From Helicobacter cinaedi CCUG 18818 = ATCC BAA-847 (GTDB lineage Bacteria; Campylobacterota; Campylobacteria; Campylobacterales; Helicobacteraceae): a stretch of DNA of 64,000 nucleotides. The stretch spans positions 693,318 through 757,317 of the forward strand of contig NZ_DS990391.1 in assembly GCF_000155475.1 (NCBI RefSeq), read 5' to 3'. Position numbers and translations under genes: made by a program. How positions within the stretch are numbered: the first letter of the stretch is position 1; each line of letters begins with the position of its first letter. The notes under the pieces were generated by a model, which did not search any database, was not told the origin of the DNA, and saw only the letters and a list, made by a program, of their open reading frames with translations. Positions 1 through 7,335 of the stretch are shown one piece after another.

Positions 1-1450
1 TATAGCTAAAGAGATATTTGATAAGCGGTATATCGCCTAAAATGGGGAGTTTGCGTAAAATCTGCCCTTCAGTTTTATCTATCAAGCCACCAAGGACTAT
101 TTTTTCGCCATCTTTAACCTGCACGAGAGATGAGAGCTGTTTGGTGGAGAGATTTGGCGGGGATTCTAGGGCGGTGGTTTGATTTTCAATAGAGATGTCT
201 TTGGTTTTGGTGATTGATGGGTTAATCTTTAAAATGATTTTGTCATTTTTCACACTTGGCGTTACATCAAGCAAGATTCCTGCAAAGACAGAAGGGAAGG
301 TTTGAGAAAGGTTTTGGATAGAAGTGCCTTGCGTGGTGGTTTGATAAGTGGTGTTTTGAAAGTAGCGAAGCACACTGCCAACGGATATAATGGCAGGTTG
401 GTTATTGAGCGTCAAAACTTTTGGGTTAGAGACAGACTGCACCTTGCCATAGGTTTGTAAAAACTCAACAATGCGGTTAATGCTTACTCCTTGTGAAAAA
501 ATGCTTATAGCAAAATCGCCATTATTCACACCTGTAAGGGCATTATTAGAGCCTTCCGCATTTGGCGGGAGAGTTAAAAGATTGCCAAGTTTATAAAATT
601 CATTCCAGTCTATGCCATAGGTTTGGTTATTGCTATGCTGAATATTAAAGATATATACATCAATCAGCACCTGCTTTTGAATCTTGTTATTAAGTGTGGC
701 AAGGTAAGATTCCACGCGTTTAATCTGCTTTGGCGTGGCGGTGATGGTAAGCAGTCCTGCGGCTTTATTAATGATGATGTCTTTTTTATTTTTTAGCTCA
801 CTTGTTGTGGGTTGATAGCTATCGCCCGGAGTGTAGGCTACCCCGGCGATTTCATTTTGTAATTCGCCCCAAAAGTCAATCTCATCAATGCTATAAATTT
901 TCGTCCCGCTTTTTCCCATAGTTTGTGTGTTTGATGTGGCTTTATTCATCGCCATTTTGTGGGCTTGAGATTCTATCTCAAAGTTTGAAAAGCCAAGCGG
1001 TGCGTTTGTGTGGGTATTATAAGGGGAGTGGGTTTGATTATCCTGTGAAAAGATGATGTCAGTATTGCTTGAGCCAACGCGTGTTGTGGCGATGTAGCTA
1101 ATCTCAAAAGTCTTTGTGAGTAAAAAGCCAACTTGCAAGGTGTCTTTTTGCAAAGTGTAGTGAAAGTCATTGCTTTTTAAAAGGCTATCAAGGACTTGGA
1201 TTAGCGGTTTATTGTTGATATGAATGGAAGTTTTCTTGCTATCAAGCATAGCTTTTGTTTGCTCTTGGAGATAGATGACATTAAGATGACAGATTGAGGC
1301 GATTTCTTCTAGGATTTTGCTTAAAGCGACATTGCTACCGGAGTGGATATTAATGGGGGTGCTACAAGCTAGGCTAGTTTGTAAAAATAAAAGCAGAATC
1401 CCGCATATCCGCAGAAGCACAGGGATTTGGTAAGGTTTTGATTGTTTCAT
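1..1450 (-). CDS. Secretin of a type II secretion/type IV pilus-like system (C-terminal end outside window)
   Basis: Outer-membrane secretin subunit, the channel through which a pseudopilus or DNA would pass. About 483 residues are visible; the gene runs off the left edge. A hydrophobic signal peptide ends in a Cys-containing region (residues 1-30). Short N-domains follow, with a periplasmic domain at about 30-90, then the secretin core carrying the conserved SNPKVLTLNNQPA stretch, a DVTPSV strand and the VLGGLIDK motif near the cut end. The start at 1450 has a modest GGGGA ribosome site. Preceding genes on the same strand encode PilP-, PilO- and GspL-like proteins, the usual partners. Closest functional parallel by layout is the Campylobacter CtsR-CtsD pair for natural transformation, or an MshL-type secretin; the choice is inference. 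Confidence 0.85.
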   Translation of the reverse strand, partial: MKQSKPYQIPVLLRICGILLLFLQTSLACSTPINIHSGSNVALSKILEEIASICHLNVIYLQEQTKAMLDSKKTSIHINNKPLIQVLDSLLKSNDFHYTLQKDTLQVGFLLTKTFEISYIATTRVGSSNTDIIFSQDNQTHSPYNTHTNAPLGFSNFEIESQAHKMAMNKATSNTQTMGKSGTKIYSIDEIDFWGELQNEIAGVAYTPGDSYQPTTSELKNKKDIIINKAAGLLTITATPKQIKRVESYLATLNNKIQKQVLIDVYIFNIQHSNNQTYGIDWNEFYKLGNLLTLPPNAEGSNNALTGVNNGDFAISIFSQGVSINRIVEFLQTYGKVQSVSNPKVLTLNNQPAIISVGSVLRYFQNTTYQTTTQGTSIQNLSQTFPSVFAGILLDVTPSVKNDKIILKINPSITKTKDISIENQTTALESPPNLSTKQLSSLVQVKDGEKIVLGGLIDKTEGQILRKLPILGDIPLIKYLFSY

Positions 1451-1534
1451 ATTCCCCACTTTTTGAATCTAGATTCTCTCAATGTTATTCCTTAGCGTAG
1501 CAAAATGTTTTTTTAGAATTTGGATTCTTTTTTC

Positions 1535-1607
1535 TTTAAGGGGGAGGGGCTTAAATTTGCAAGTGTAGCTTCGCTACTGCACGCGAAATCGCTCCCTCCC
1601 CCTTAAA
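1535..1607. repeat. 14-bp perfect inverted repeat around a small hairpin
   Basis: The arm TTTAAGGGGGAGGG at 1535-1548 is matched exactly in reverse complement by CCCTCCCCCTTAAA at 1594-1607. The interior holds a GTAGC-TTC-GCTAC mini-hairpin (1565-1577). The right arm abuts the next inverted repeat. Confidence 0.85.
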
Positions 1608-1672
1608 AATCGTTCGCAGTCGTGCCGCTCACCCCTTACAACGCTTTAAGAGGTGGCACTGCGTACGATTTT
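1606..1672. repeat. 15-bp inverted repeat, 14 of 15 matching
   Basis: The arm AAAATCGTTCGCAGT at 1606-1620 pairs with ACTGCGTACGATTTT at 1658-1672 with one mismatch. It directly follows the 1535-1607 repeat and precedes the 1679-1705 hairpin, so the three form one structured block. Confidence 0.8.
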
Positions 1673-1678
1673 ATTTTA

Positions 1679-1705
1679 TACGCTTAAGGTCGTGCCTTAA
1701 GCGTA
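1679..1705. repeat. Perfect 11-bp hairpin with 5-base loop
   Basis: TACGCTTAAGG, loop TCGTG, CCTTAAGCGTA. It is flanked by TTTTA on the left and AAAAG on the right, so it could act as a terminator on the minus strand, the direction of the local genes (a run of T follows in that direction). Confidence 0.75.
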
Positions 1706-1848
1706 AAAGCACTCACGAGTCTTTAGAATCTAGATTCTTAATTCTTAAGGCATTCCTTGATTTTACAATTTTACGCAAGATTGTAAATAATCACTTGCTA
1801 CTTTTAAGCCTTTTATGTGGAATCTTGTAACTTTTTATGCTTGTGATT

Positions 1849-2166
1849 TTATGGCTCTAGCTGTTCTAGTGTGCCATTTAACGATAAGGCAAAGCGAGTG
1901 CTTGACTTTTGCAGGACAATGCCTTGAGAGTGCAGGGCGGTAATGGTGTAGCCATCTATCACATCGCCAAGCTTGTGCCACTGCCCATTCAGCAATGCTT
2001 TATTATTGATAATGGCTTGAAGCTCTAGATTCTGTGTTGAGTTGTGTTTGAAGGGGTTTGTTAGGGTTGGAATGGATTCTATCACGCTTTGTTTGGGGTT
2101 TTGCTCGGCATAGCTTGTGGTATAGCCTACAAGTAAAAGCACAAAAATGAGCCTATATTTTTTCAT
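1849..2166 (-). CDS. Small periplasmic PilP/MshK/GspC-like protein
   Basis: 105 residues. A signal peptide (about residues 1-20, ending TSYA) is followed by a polar linker and a small beta domain reading LQAIINNKALLNGQWHKLGD and ending in FALSLNG. This is the pattern of the PilP/MshK/GspC homology region, which links the inner-membrane platform to the secretin. Start at 2166 has an AAGGAAT ribosome site. It follows the PilO-like gene after 2 bases. Length and place upstream of the secretin also match Campylobacter CtsR. Family assignment is by pattern and context, not strong identity. Confidence 0.65.
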   Translation of the reverse strand: MKKYRLIFVLLLVGYTTSYAEQNPKQSVIESIPTLTNPFKHNSTQNLELQAIINNKALLNGQWHKLGDVIDGYTITALHSQGIVLQKSSTRFALSLNGTLEQLEP

Positions 2167-2168
2167 AT

Positions 2169-2774
2169 TTATTCCTTTATTTGCTGTTGTGGCTTATGTG
2201 GTAAGGCTTGGCGAATATCCATAATCAGCAAATGAAAGTGGATTTGATTGTGTTCTTGTGAAGAGAGTTCTAAAGATTCTAGGCTTACAAAGTGGAGATT
2301 TTCTAAAAAGCTAAGCAAGTTTAGAATCTGCCAAAACTCCCCACTGCCCTCTATAACAAGGGCATTAAGTGTGGGGTGTGGGTGAAAGGCATTTAAGGTA
2401 AGATTTTCATTTTTAGCAAAATTGATAAGACTAGGGATAAGGGTAAAGGGATTTAAAAGCGGCTCAAGTGTAGTTGTGTGGCTAAGGCTTTGTTGCAATG
2501 AAAAGATTTCTTCTTGTAGGTTTTGGACTTCATTTGTTTGTTGTTGGTGCTGTGCTTTTGCCGATTGCATAGAATCTAGGGAGAGGGTAAGCTCGTTAAG
2601 CGTGTGGTTATGGATTCTAGATAGGGTGCTTTGGGTTTGCAAAAGTGGTAGATAGATAAACTCCATCATAATAAACACACAAAGTGCCATAATGGCGATA
2701 AAAAGCAGAATCTTTTCACGCTTTGTCTTTGTGGAGAGAAACTGCGTAATAGGGTTTAAAATCTTAGAAAACAT
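2169..2774 (-). CDS. PilO/GspM/MshJ-like inner-membrane platform protein
   Basis: About 201 residues from the MFSKILNP start at 2774; an upstream in-frame start at 2804 would lie inside the previous gene. One N-terminal membrane segment (about residues 24-44, LLFIAIMALCVFIMM) is followed by a coiled coil and a small alpha/beta domain. This topology is that of PilO/GspM, which pairs with PilN/GspL in the periplasm. It overlaps the GspL-like gene by 11 bases, indicating translational coupling. No enzymatic motif is visible. In the Campylobacter Cts locus a similar-sized protein (CtsX) sits in the cluster, though equivalence is only an inference. Confidence 0.65.
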   Translation of the reverse strand: MFSKILNPITQFLSTKTKREKILLFIAIMALCVFIMMEFIYLPLLQTQSTLSRIHNHTLNELTLSLDSMQSAKAQHQQQTNEVQNLQEEIFSLQQSLSHTTTLEPLLNPFTLIPSLINFAKNENLTLNAFHPHPTLNALVIEGSGEFWQILNLLSFLENLHFVSLESLELSSQEHNQIHFHLLIMDIRQALPHKPQQQIKE

Positions 2775-4044
2775 TTTGCACCACGATGATGTGTGATTTG
2801 GCATTAGAATCCATAGAATCCAAAGGCTGTAAAAAAGCAGTTTGTGTGGCTTTGTTGAGTTTGGCTAAAAAGGCTGACACACTGAGTTTTGAATCTGCTT
2901 TGAGCTTTAGAGTAGCGATAAAATGGCTTTGAGAGAAGGCAAAGCTTATAGATTCTAGATGTATATCATTTGTGGCACATTGTGAAAAAATGTCCTCCAT
3001 AAAAGCATAGCGTTTGGGGTAGCTCTGCTGCCACGATTCTAGCTCGTGCAAGGTGTGTGAAAGCTGGGCGTGTGTGAGACTAAGGGAGGGAATATCTGTG
3101 TCTTGTTGGGCTAAGTCTAGCGGGGCAAAAAGCGTTTCATTTTGCGTGTTAAGGGCTGTGATTTGGCTTTGCAAATGGTGGTTATACAATGCCAGTCCAA
3201 GGGGGATAACAAGCACACAAAGGATAGTGCTTAAAAGCAAAAGTGGCAAGAATCTTGCGTAAATGGAGGGCTTGGGGGTGAAGTTTGGCAAAGGGTTTAT
3301 AGAAGATAATGTTAAATCTGCTTTGTATTTTTGAGTGTAGCTAAAGGCGAGATAAGCCCTAAAAGTGTAAAAATCAAAATCTTTGCTTTCATCTGTGATT
3401 TGGCTAAGGGGAAGTGGAGTGGGGAGATTTTGAGTAGTGTTACAAGCAAGGAGCGTATCTAGCAAAGCTATATCATCGCTAAAATAATACAGCGTGTCAA
3501 AGTGCTTATGATAGGCTTCTTGTAGGTAGGCAATAAGGGAGCTAAGATTTTCACATAGATTTATGTTTGGATTCGCATTTGGTTGAGTTAGGGCGGTTAT
3601 CTTAAGGGCTTCTTTGAAAGTGGTGTTTTCAAAATAGCATAAATAGGGCAGAATAAGCACGATAAAATCCTTGTAGCAGGGCAGGGCAAGGGGCAAAAAT
3701 ATATCGCTTGTAAGAATGCGGGCTTTAAGATTCTTATCTTTTATGTGAAAAAAGCTCTCACACACGCATTTTTGCTCATCAAATAGATGTTCGCGTTCGC
3801 AAAAATAATGCGTATAAGATTCATTTGGCAAAGTAAGAATACCCTTCTCCCTTGCCCTATCATAGAGCAAAGCGGGAATATGGCTAGAATCTTTTTTATC
3901 TATCTCAATGGGGCTGTGAAGCAGGGCATTTGGGGGAAGTGAGATAATATCAAAAGAGCGATTTTTTGTGTTATGTGGTGTGTAAATGGTGCTAGAATCA
4001 TAAGCATAAGTGCTGTGCGTGTCATTAAAATAAAGCGTTTTCAT
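2764..4044 (-). CDS. GspL-like (PilM-PilN fusion type) platform protein
   Basis: 426 residues with GspL topology: a cytoplasmic part (about 1-260), one strong membrane helix (about 266-288, [20 protein letters not shown]), then a periplasmic coiled coil and a ferredoxin-like domain at the C-terminus. In type II secretion and type IV pili this protein connects the cytoplasmic ATPase to the periplasmic platform. Its ATG overlaps the ruvC stop by 4 bases (ATGA) and its own end overlaps the PilO-like gene, so ruvC and the platform genes are probably co-transcribed. The sequence of the cytoplasmic domain is too divergent for me to confirm an actin-like fold. Confidence 0.6.
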   Translation of the reverse strand: MKTLYFNDTHSTYAYDSSTIYTPHNTKNRSFDIISLPPNALLHSPIEIDKKDSSHIPALLYDRAREKGILTLPNESYTHYFCEREHLFDEQKCVCESFFHIKDKNLKARILTSDIFLPLALPCYKDFIVLILPYLCYFENTTFKEALKITALTQPNANPNINLCENLSSLIAYLQEAYHKHFDTLYYFSDDIALLDTLLACNTTQNLPTPLPLSQITDESKDFDFYTFRAYLAFSYTQKYKADLTLSSINPLPNFTPKPSIYARFLPLLLLSTILCVLVIPLGLALYNHHLQSQITALNTQNETLFAPLDLAQQDTDIPSLSLTHAQLSHTLHELESWQQSYPKRYAFMEDIFSQCATNDIHLESISFAFSQSHFIATLKLKADSKLSVSAFLAKLNKATQTAFLQPLDSMDSNAKSHIIVVQNVF

Positions 4045-4556
4045 TGTGCTGATTTTAGACTAGATTCTAGCCCCACGCGTTGGGAATGCGTAATGGCAAT
4101 GGCGAGTGCATCGGTAATATCAAGGGGTTTTATCTCACCTTTAATGCCCAGAATTTTTTTCACCATAAAGGCGACTTGGGCTTTATCCGCTTTGCCATTA
4201 CCTGTGATGGCTTTTTTGACTTGTAGCGGGGTGTATTCAGCAAAGTTGCCTATCTCTTGGAGAATTTTTAGGCTCAACGCCCCGCGGAATTGTGCGAGTT
4301 TGATGACACTTTTGGGATTGTAGGCAAAAAATATATCTTCAATTGCCACTTCATCAATATGGTGAAGTTTTAGCACCATATCAATCCCCTCCACAAACTC
4401 CACGATTTGATGTTGCAAACTTCGCTCTTTAATCTTAATAATCCCCGCTTCTATGAGCTTTAGACTCCCTTTCAAATGCATATTTGCATCTGCCATTTGG
4501 ATAATAGCATAGCCACAATTCCTGCTGCCCGGGTCTATACCTAAAATATACATCAT
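4041..4556 (-). CDS. ruvC: Crossover junction endodeoxyribonuclease RuvC
   Basis: Dimeric nuclease that resolves Holliday junctions with RuvAB. About 170 residues, the usual length. The N-terminal [13 protein letters not shown] carries the first catalytic Asp, VAIEDIFF supplies the Glu, and the C-terminal [12 protein letters not shown] supplies the last two Asp. Two consecutive ATG codons (4556 and 4553) are possible starts. It is divergent from dnaA across a 137-base gap, and its stop overlaps the following GspL-like gene. A ruvC-dnaA neighbourhood is a recurring arrangement around the origin in Campylobacterota. Confidence 0.95.
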   Translation of the reverse strand: MMYILGIDPGSRNCGYAIIQMADANMHLKGSLKLIEAGIIKIKERSLQHQIVEFVEGIDMVLKLHHIDEVAIEDIFFAYNPKSVIKLAQFRGALSLKILQEIGNFAEYTPLQVKKAITGNGKADKAQVAFMVKKILGIKGEIKPLDITDALAIAITHSQRVGLESSLKSAQ

Positions 4557-4633
4557 TTAATCCAAATTAAAAGATTTTTTCATTATGATTTCGCTTCCGC
4601 TTTTTAAGGTCATCATCTTAAAAGATTTTTTGA

Positions 4634-4662
4634 CTTTTCACATTTTATTCACATCGTGAAAG
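4634..4662. promoter_or_regulatory. Candidate oriC: cluster of DnaA-box-like sites upstream of dnaA
   Basis: TTATTCACA at 4645-4653 matches the general DnaA-box consensus TTATNCACA exactly. CTTTTCACA at 4634-4642 is a weaker copy, and an inverted TTCAC core lies at 4656-4660 (GTGAA on the plus strand). The TTCAC core is what Helicobacter DnaA is known to read. The gap 4557-4693 is very AT-rich. Origins in this phylum are often bipartite around dnaA; this would be the upstream part. Confidence 0.5.
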
Positions 4663-4693
4663 TAAAAATATTCATCTCACTTTAGGAAATAAA

Positions 4694-6025
4694 TTGCATT
4701 TGGATAATATATTAAAAAAACTTAAAAATAAGCTATCGGATTTAGAATACAGCTCTTATATCTCCCTTATGGAATATGATGAAAGTGCCTCAAGGACAGA
4801 CTTAGAAGTTTTTTATGTGCCTAATATATTTGTAGCAAATTGGATAAAAAGTAACTATTTAGAATCTATCGCCGATGCGTTTATGGAGGAAAATCCCAAC
4901 GGAATCCGCCCAGAAATTCACATAAGAGTTAAAGAAAAAAATCAAAATGTGAAAAGTTTAAATTTCAATAAAATACCCACTCATTTTCAGCAAAATTTAC
5001 TCTCTTTGAATCCATTTTATACTTTTGAAAATTTTGTCGTTGGCAAGTCAAATGAACACGCCCACACCATCGCAAAAGTTGTGGCTAGGCAACAAGCTTT
5101 GGCGTATAATCCTGTGTTGTTTTATGGGAAATCTGGGCTTGGTAAGACGCATTTGCTCCACGCCATAGGGAATGTTGTCAAAGAGCAGAATAAAAATGTG
5201 CTTTATACCACGGCTGAAGAGCTGCTCAATGACTTTATCAGCAAAATAAGGCGTGGGACTATGGATAGCTTCCGTGAGAAATACCGCAAATGCGATTATC
5301 TATTGATTGATGATGTGCAGTTTCTTGGTAATAGAGAGGGTGTGCAAGAAGAGCTACTCAATACTTTTAATGCTTTATATAGCACACAAAAGCAGATTGT
5401 GATGACAAGCGATAAGCCCCCAAAAGAGATTAAGGGGCTAGAAGATAGATTGCGATCGCGTTTTGAAGGTGGGGTAATGGCGGAGATTACAAATCCAGAG
5501 CTTGAGACGAAAATCTCCATTATTGAGCTTAAATGTCAAATCAATCGCATAAATTTTGATAAGGAAGTGATTGATTACATCGCTTCAAATATCTATGGCA
5601 ATATCCGCCAGATTGAAGGGATTCTCTCCACGATAAATACGCATATGAGCCTATCCCCTGAAGCAAATGCCTTGAAAGTGGCTAAGAATGTATTGAAAAA
5701 TTATCAAAATGAGCGATTGGAGGGCGTTACGCTTGATAATATTATCAAGCTTGTTGGCAAGGAGCTAAACATTAAGCCAAGTGAGATTCTAAGCAAAGAG
5801 CGAAGTCGCAAGGTGGCTTTTGCACGCAGGGTGGTGATTTACTTGGCTCGGGCTTTGACAATTAACTCTATGCCGATGATTGCAAAAGAACTCAATATGA
5901 AAGATCATAGCTCTGTGAGTAAAGCACTTAAAGCCATTGAAAGCGAGATAGCCACAGATTCAGCTACAAAAGGCATAATTGAGGAGTTAAAAAGCAAGAT
6001 TCAGCAGACTATGGATAATGTTTAG
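4694..6025 (+). CDS. dnaA: Chromosomal replication initiator DnaA
   Basis: AAA+ protein that binds DnaA boxes and opens the origin. 443 residues, normal length. Domain I is at the N-terminus, Walker A GKSGLGKTHLL lies near residue 145, Walker B LLIDDVQFL near 205, and the C-terminal DNA-binding domain IV contains the DnaA signature around KDHSSVSKALKAI (about 405-418). The start is TTG at 4694, supported by TTAGGAAAT just upstream and by the N-terminal domain beginning correctly; no ATG fits. dnaN does not follow, as it does in many bacteria; an MFS gene follows instead. Confidence 0.97.
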   Translation: MHLDNILKKLKNKLSDLEYSSYISLMEYDESASRTDLEVFYVPNIFVANWIKSNYLESIADAFMEENPNGIRPEIHIRVKEKNQNVKSLNFNKIPTHFQQNLLSLNPFYTFENFVVGKSNEHAHTIAKVVARQQALAYNPVLFYGKSGLGKTHLLHAIGNVVKEQNKNVLYTTAEELLNDFISKIRRGTMDSFREKYRKCDYLLIDDVQFLGNREGVQEELLNTFNALYSTQKQIVMTSDKPPKEIKGLEDRLRSRFEGGVMAEITNPELETKISIIELKCQINRINFDKEVIDYIASNIYGNIRQIEGILSTINTHMSLSPEANALKVAKNVLKNYQNERLEGVTLDNIIKLVGKELNIKPSEILSKERSRKVAFARRVVIYLARALTINSMPMIAKELNMKDHSSVSKALKAIESEIATDSATKGIIEELKSKIQQTMDNV

Positions 6026-6146
6026 GTTTGTTTGTTGATTTTGGGTGAGAGCGGGTTTAATTTAACTTGAGTGTGTGGATTATTTATGAGAGGTTATCAT
6101 AGGTAGTGTAGTCTTTAGCTATACAAAGCTTTGGAGCGTACACATT

Positions 6147-7334
6147 ATGTCAAGTGAAATAAAAGATAAAACAAGCCTAACAGATTCTGTAATATTCCAA
6201 ACTGCCCTTTTTGCCACCGCTTCAATGACTGTGCTAGGTGGGACGATTATCGCACCTTCCATTCCGCATTTTGAAGAACAATTTAGCCAGATTCCGCATA
6301 TTGATATGCTCTCCCGCCTTGTGCTGACACTTCCGGCGTTGTTTATTATGATTTTTGCACCTGTGAGTGGATTTTTGCTTGATAAGTATGGGCGATTGCG
6401 GTTTTTGTATCTGGCGATTTTTGTATGGAGTGTAAGTGGGGCGAGTGGATTCTTTTTAGAATCTAGTATTTATCTTATTCTTATCTCAAGGGCGATTTTT
6501 GGCATAGCAACGGCTTTTATGATGACTTCTGTAAGTGCGTTGGTGGGGGATTATTACCAAGGGGCAAGGCGTGAAAGGGCTTTAGGGTTGCAGGGCTTTT
6601 TTATGGCAGGGGGTGGAGCTGTATTTTTGGTGCTAGGTGGGGTGCTAAGCGATGTGGATTGGCGGTATCCCTTTTTGGTCTATACTTCGGGCTTTCTTAT
6701 TCTGCTTATGGCGGTTTTTGTGCTATTTGAGCCACAACGCAATGTGCCTACTCCCGTCAGCAAGAATGAATCAAAGTTTAATTTTTTTAGATTCTTGCCT
6801 ATTTATCTTTTTTCATTTTATGCGATGAGTATGTTTTATGTGATGCCTACCCAAATACCGCACTTTATCACGCATAATCTCAATAAAAGCGGGAATCTTA
6901 TCGGTGTGAGTTTGGCGGTAAGCTCACTTTGCACGGCTTTTCTTTCACTTTTTTATGCGAGACTGCGTTCAAGATTCAGCGTTTTTGTGCTGTATTTTAT
7001 CTCGCTTGGCAGCATTGGGAGCGGATTCTTACTCATAGGTATTGTGCAAAGTTATGAGATTTTGCTTTTTGCTCTTGTGCTTATTGGCTCTGGGCTTGGC
7101 ATTATCCTTGTGAATAATAGCTCGTGGCTTTTAAGCGTAGCACAGGAGCGTGAAAGGGCTAGGGCAGCAGGATTCTTATCAGCAAGTGTGTTTATGGGGC
7201 AGTTCTGTTCGCCCTTTATCACACAGCCCCTTGTGCGATATGGCGGCATACCTTTTATGTTAAATCTTAATGGTATTATCTTGCTCTTAAGTGCGTGTAT
7301 TTTTCTCATTTGGGATTATAAAAAGAAGCATTAG
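6147..7334 (+). CDS. MFS transporter
   Basis: 395-residue integral membrane protein with about 12 hydrophobic segments. The loop between segments 2 and 3 reads GFLLDKYGRLRFL, the classic major-facilitator motif A; a proline/glycine-rich segment 5 follows. It resembles drug-efflux type (DHA1) members, but substrate cannot be read. GGAG at 6133-6136 precedes the ATG. It stands alone between dnaA and the convergent recG, whose stop lies 2 bases away. Confidence 0.85.
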   Translation: MSSEIKDKTSLTDSVIFQTALFATASMTVLGGTIIAPSIPHFEEQFSQIPHIDMLSRLVLTLPALFIMIFAPVSGFLLDKYGRLRFLYLAIFVWSVSGASGFFLESSIYLILISRAIFGIATAFMMTSVSALVGDYYQGARRERALGLQGFFMAGGGAVFLVLGGVLSDVDWRYPFLVYTSGFLILLMAVFVLFEPQRNVPTPVSKNESKFNFFRFLPIYLFSFYAMSMFYVMPTQIPHFITHNLNKSGNLIGVSLAVSSLCTAFLSLFYARLRSRFSVFVLYFISLGSIGSGFLLIGIVQSYEILLFALVLIGSGLGIILVNNSSWLLSVAQERERARAAGFLSASVFMGQFCSPFITQPLVRYGGIPFMLNLNGIILLLSACIFLIWDYKKKH

Positions 7335-7335
7335 T

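Larger units (their letters stand above)
1451..1848. other. 398-base gene-free gap rich in inverted repeats
   Basis: I see no convincing gene here. The gap interrupts an otherwise tightly packed minus-strand gene series between the PilP-like gene and the secretin. It holds three successive inverted repeats at 1535-1705 (listed separately), a TAGAATCTAGATTCT palindrome near 1721-1736 and AT-rich flanks. A promoter for the secretin gene could lie here, but I cannot point to a clear -10. Confidence 0.6.

Noticed and set aside
6026-6146. A second origin segment (oriC2) downstream of dnaA
   Set aside because: Only one near-match to a DnaA box (TGTGGATTA) is visible; too weak to list as a feature.
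4694-6146. dnaN expected after dnaA
   Set aside because: No sliding-clamp motifs follow; the next gene is an MFS transporter, so the usual dnaA-dnaN pair is not present here.
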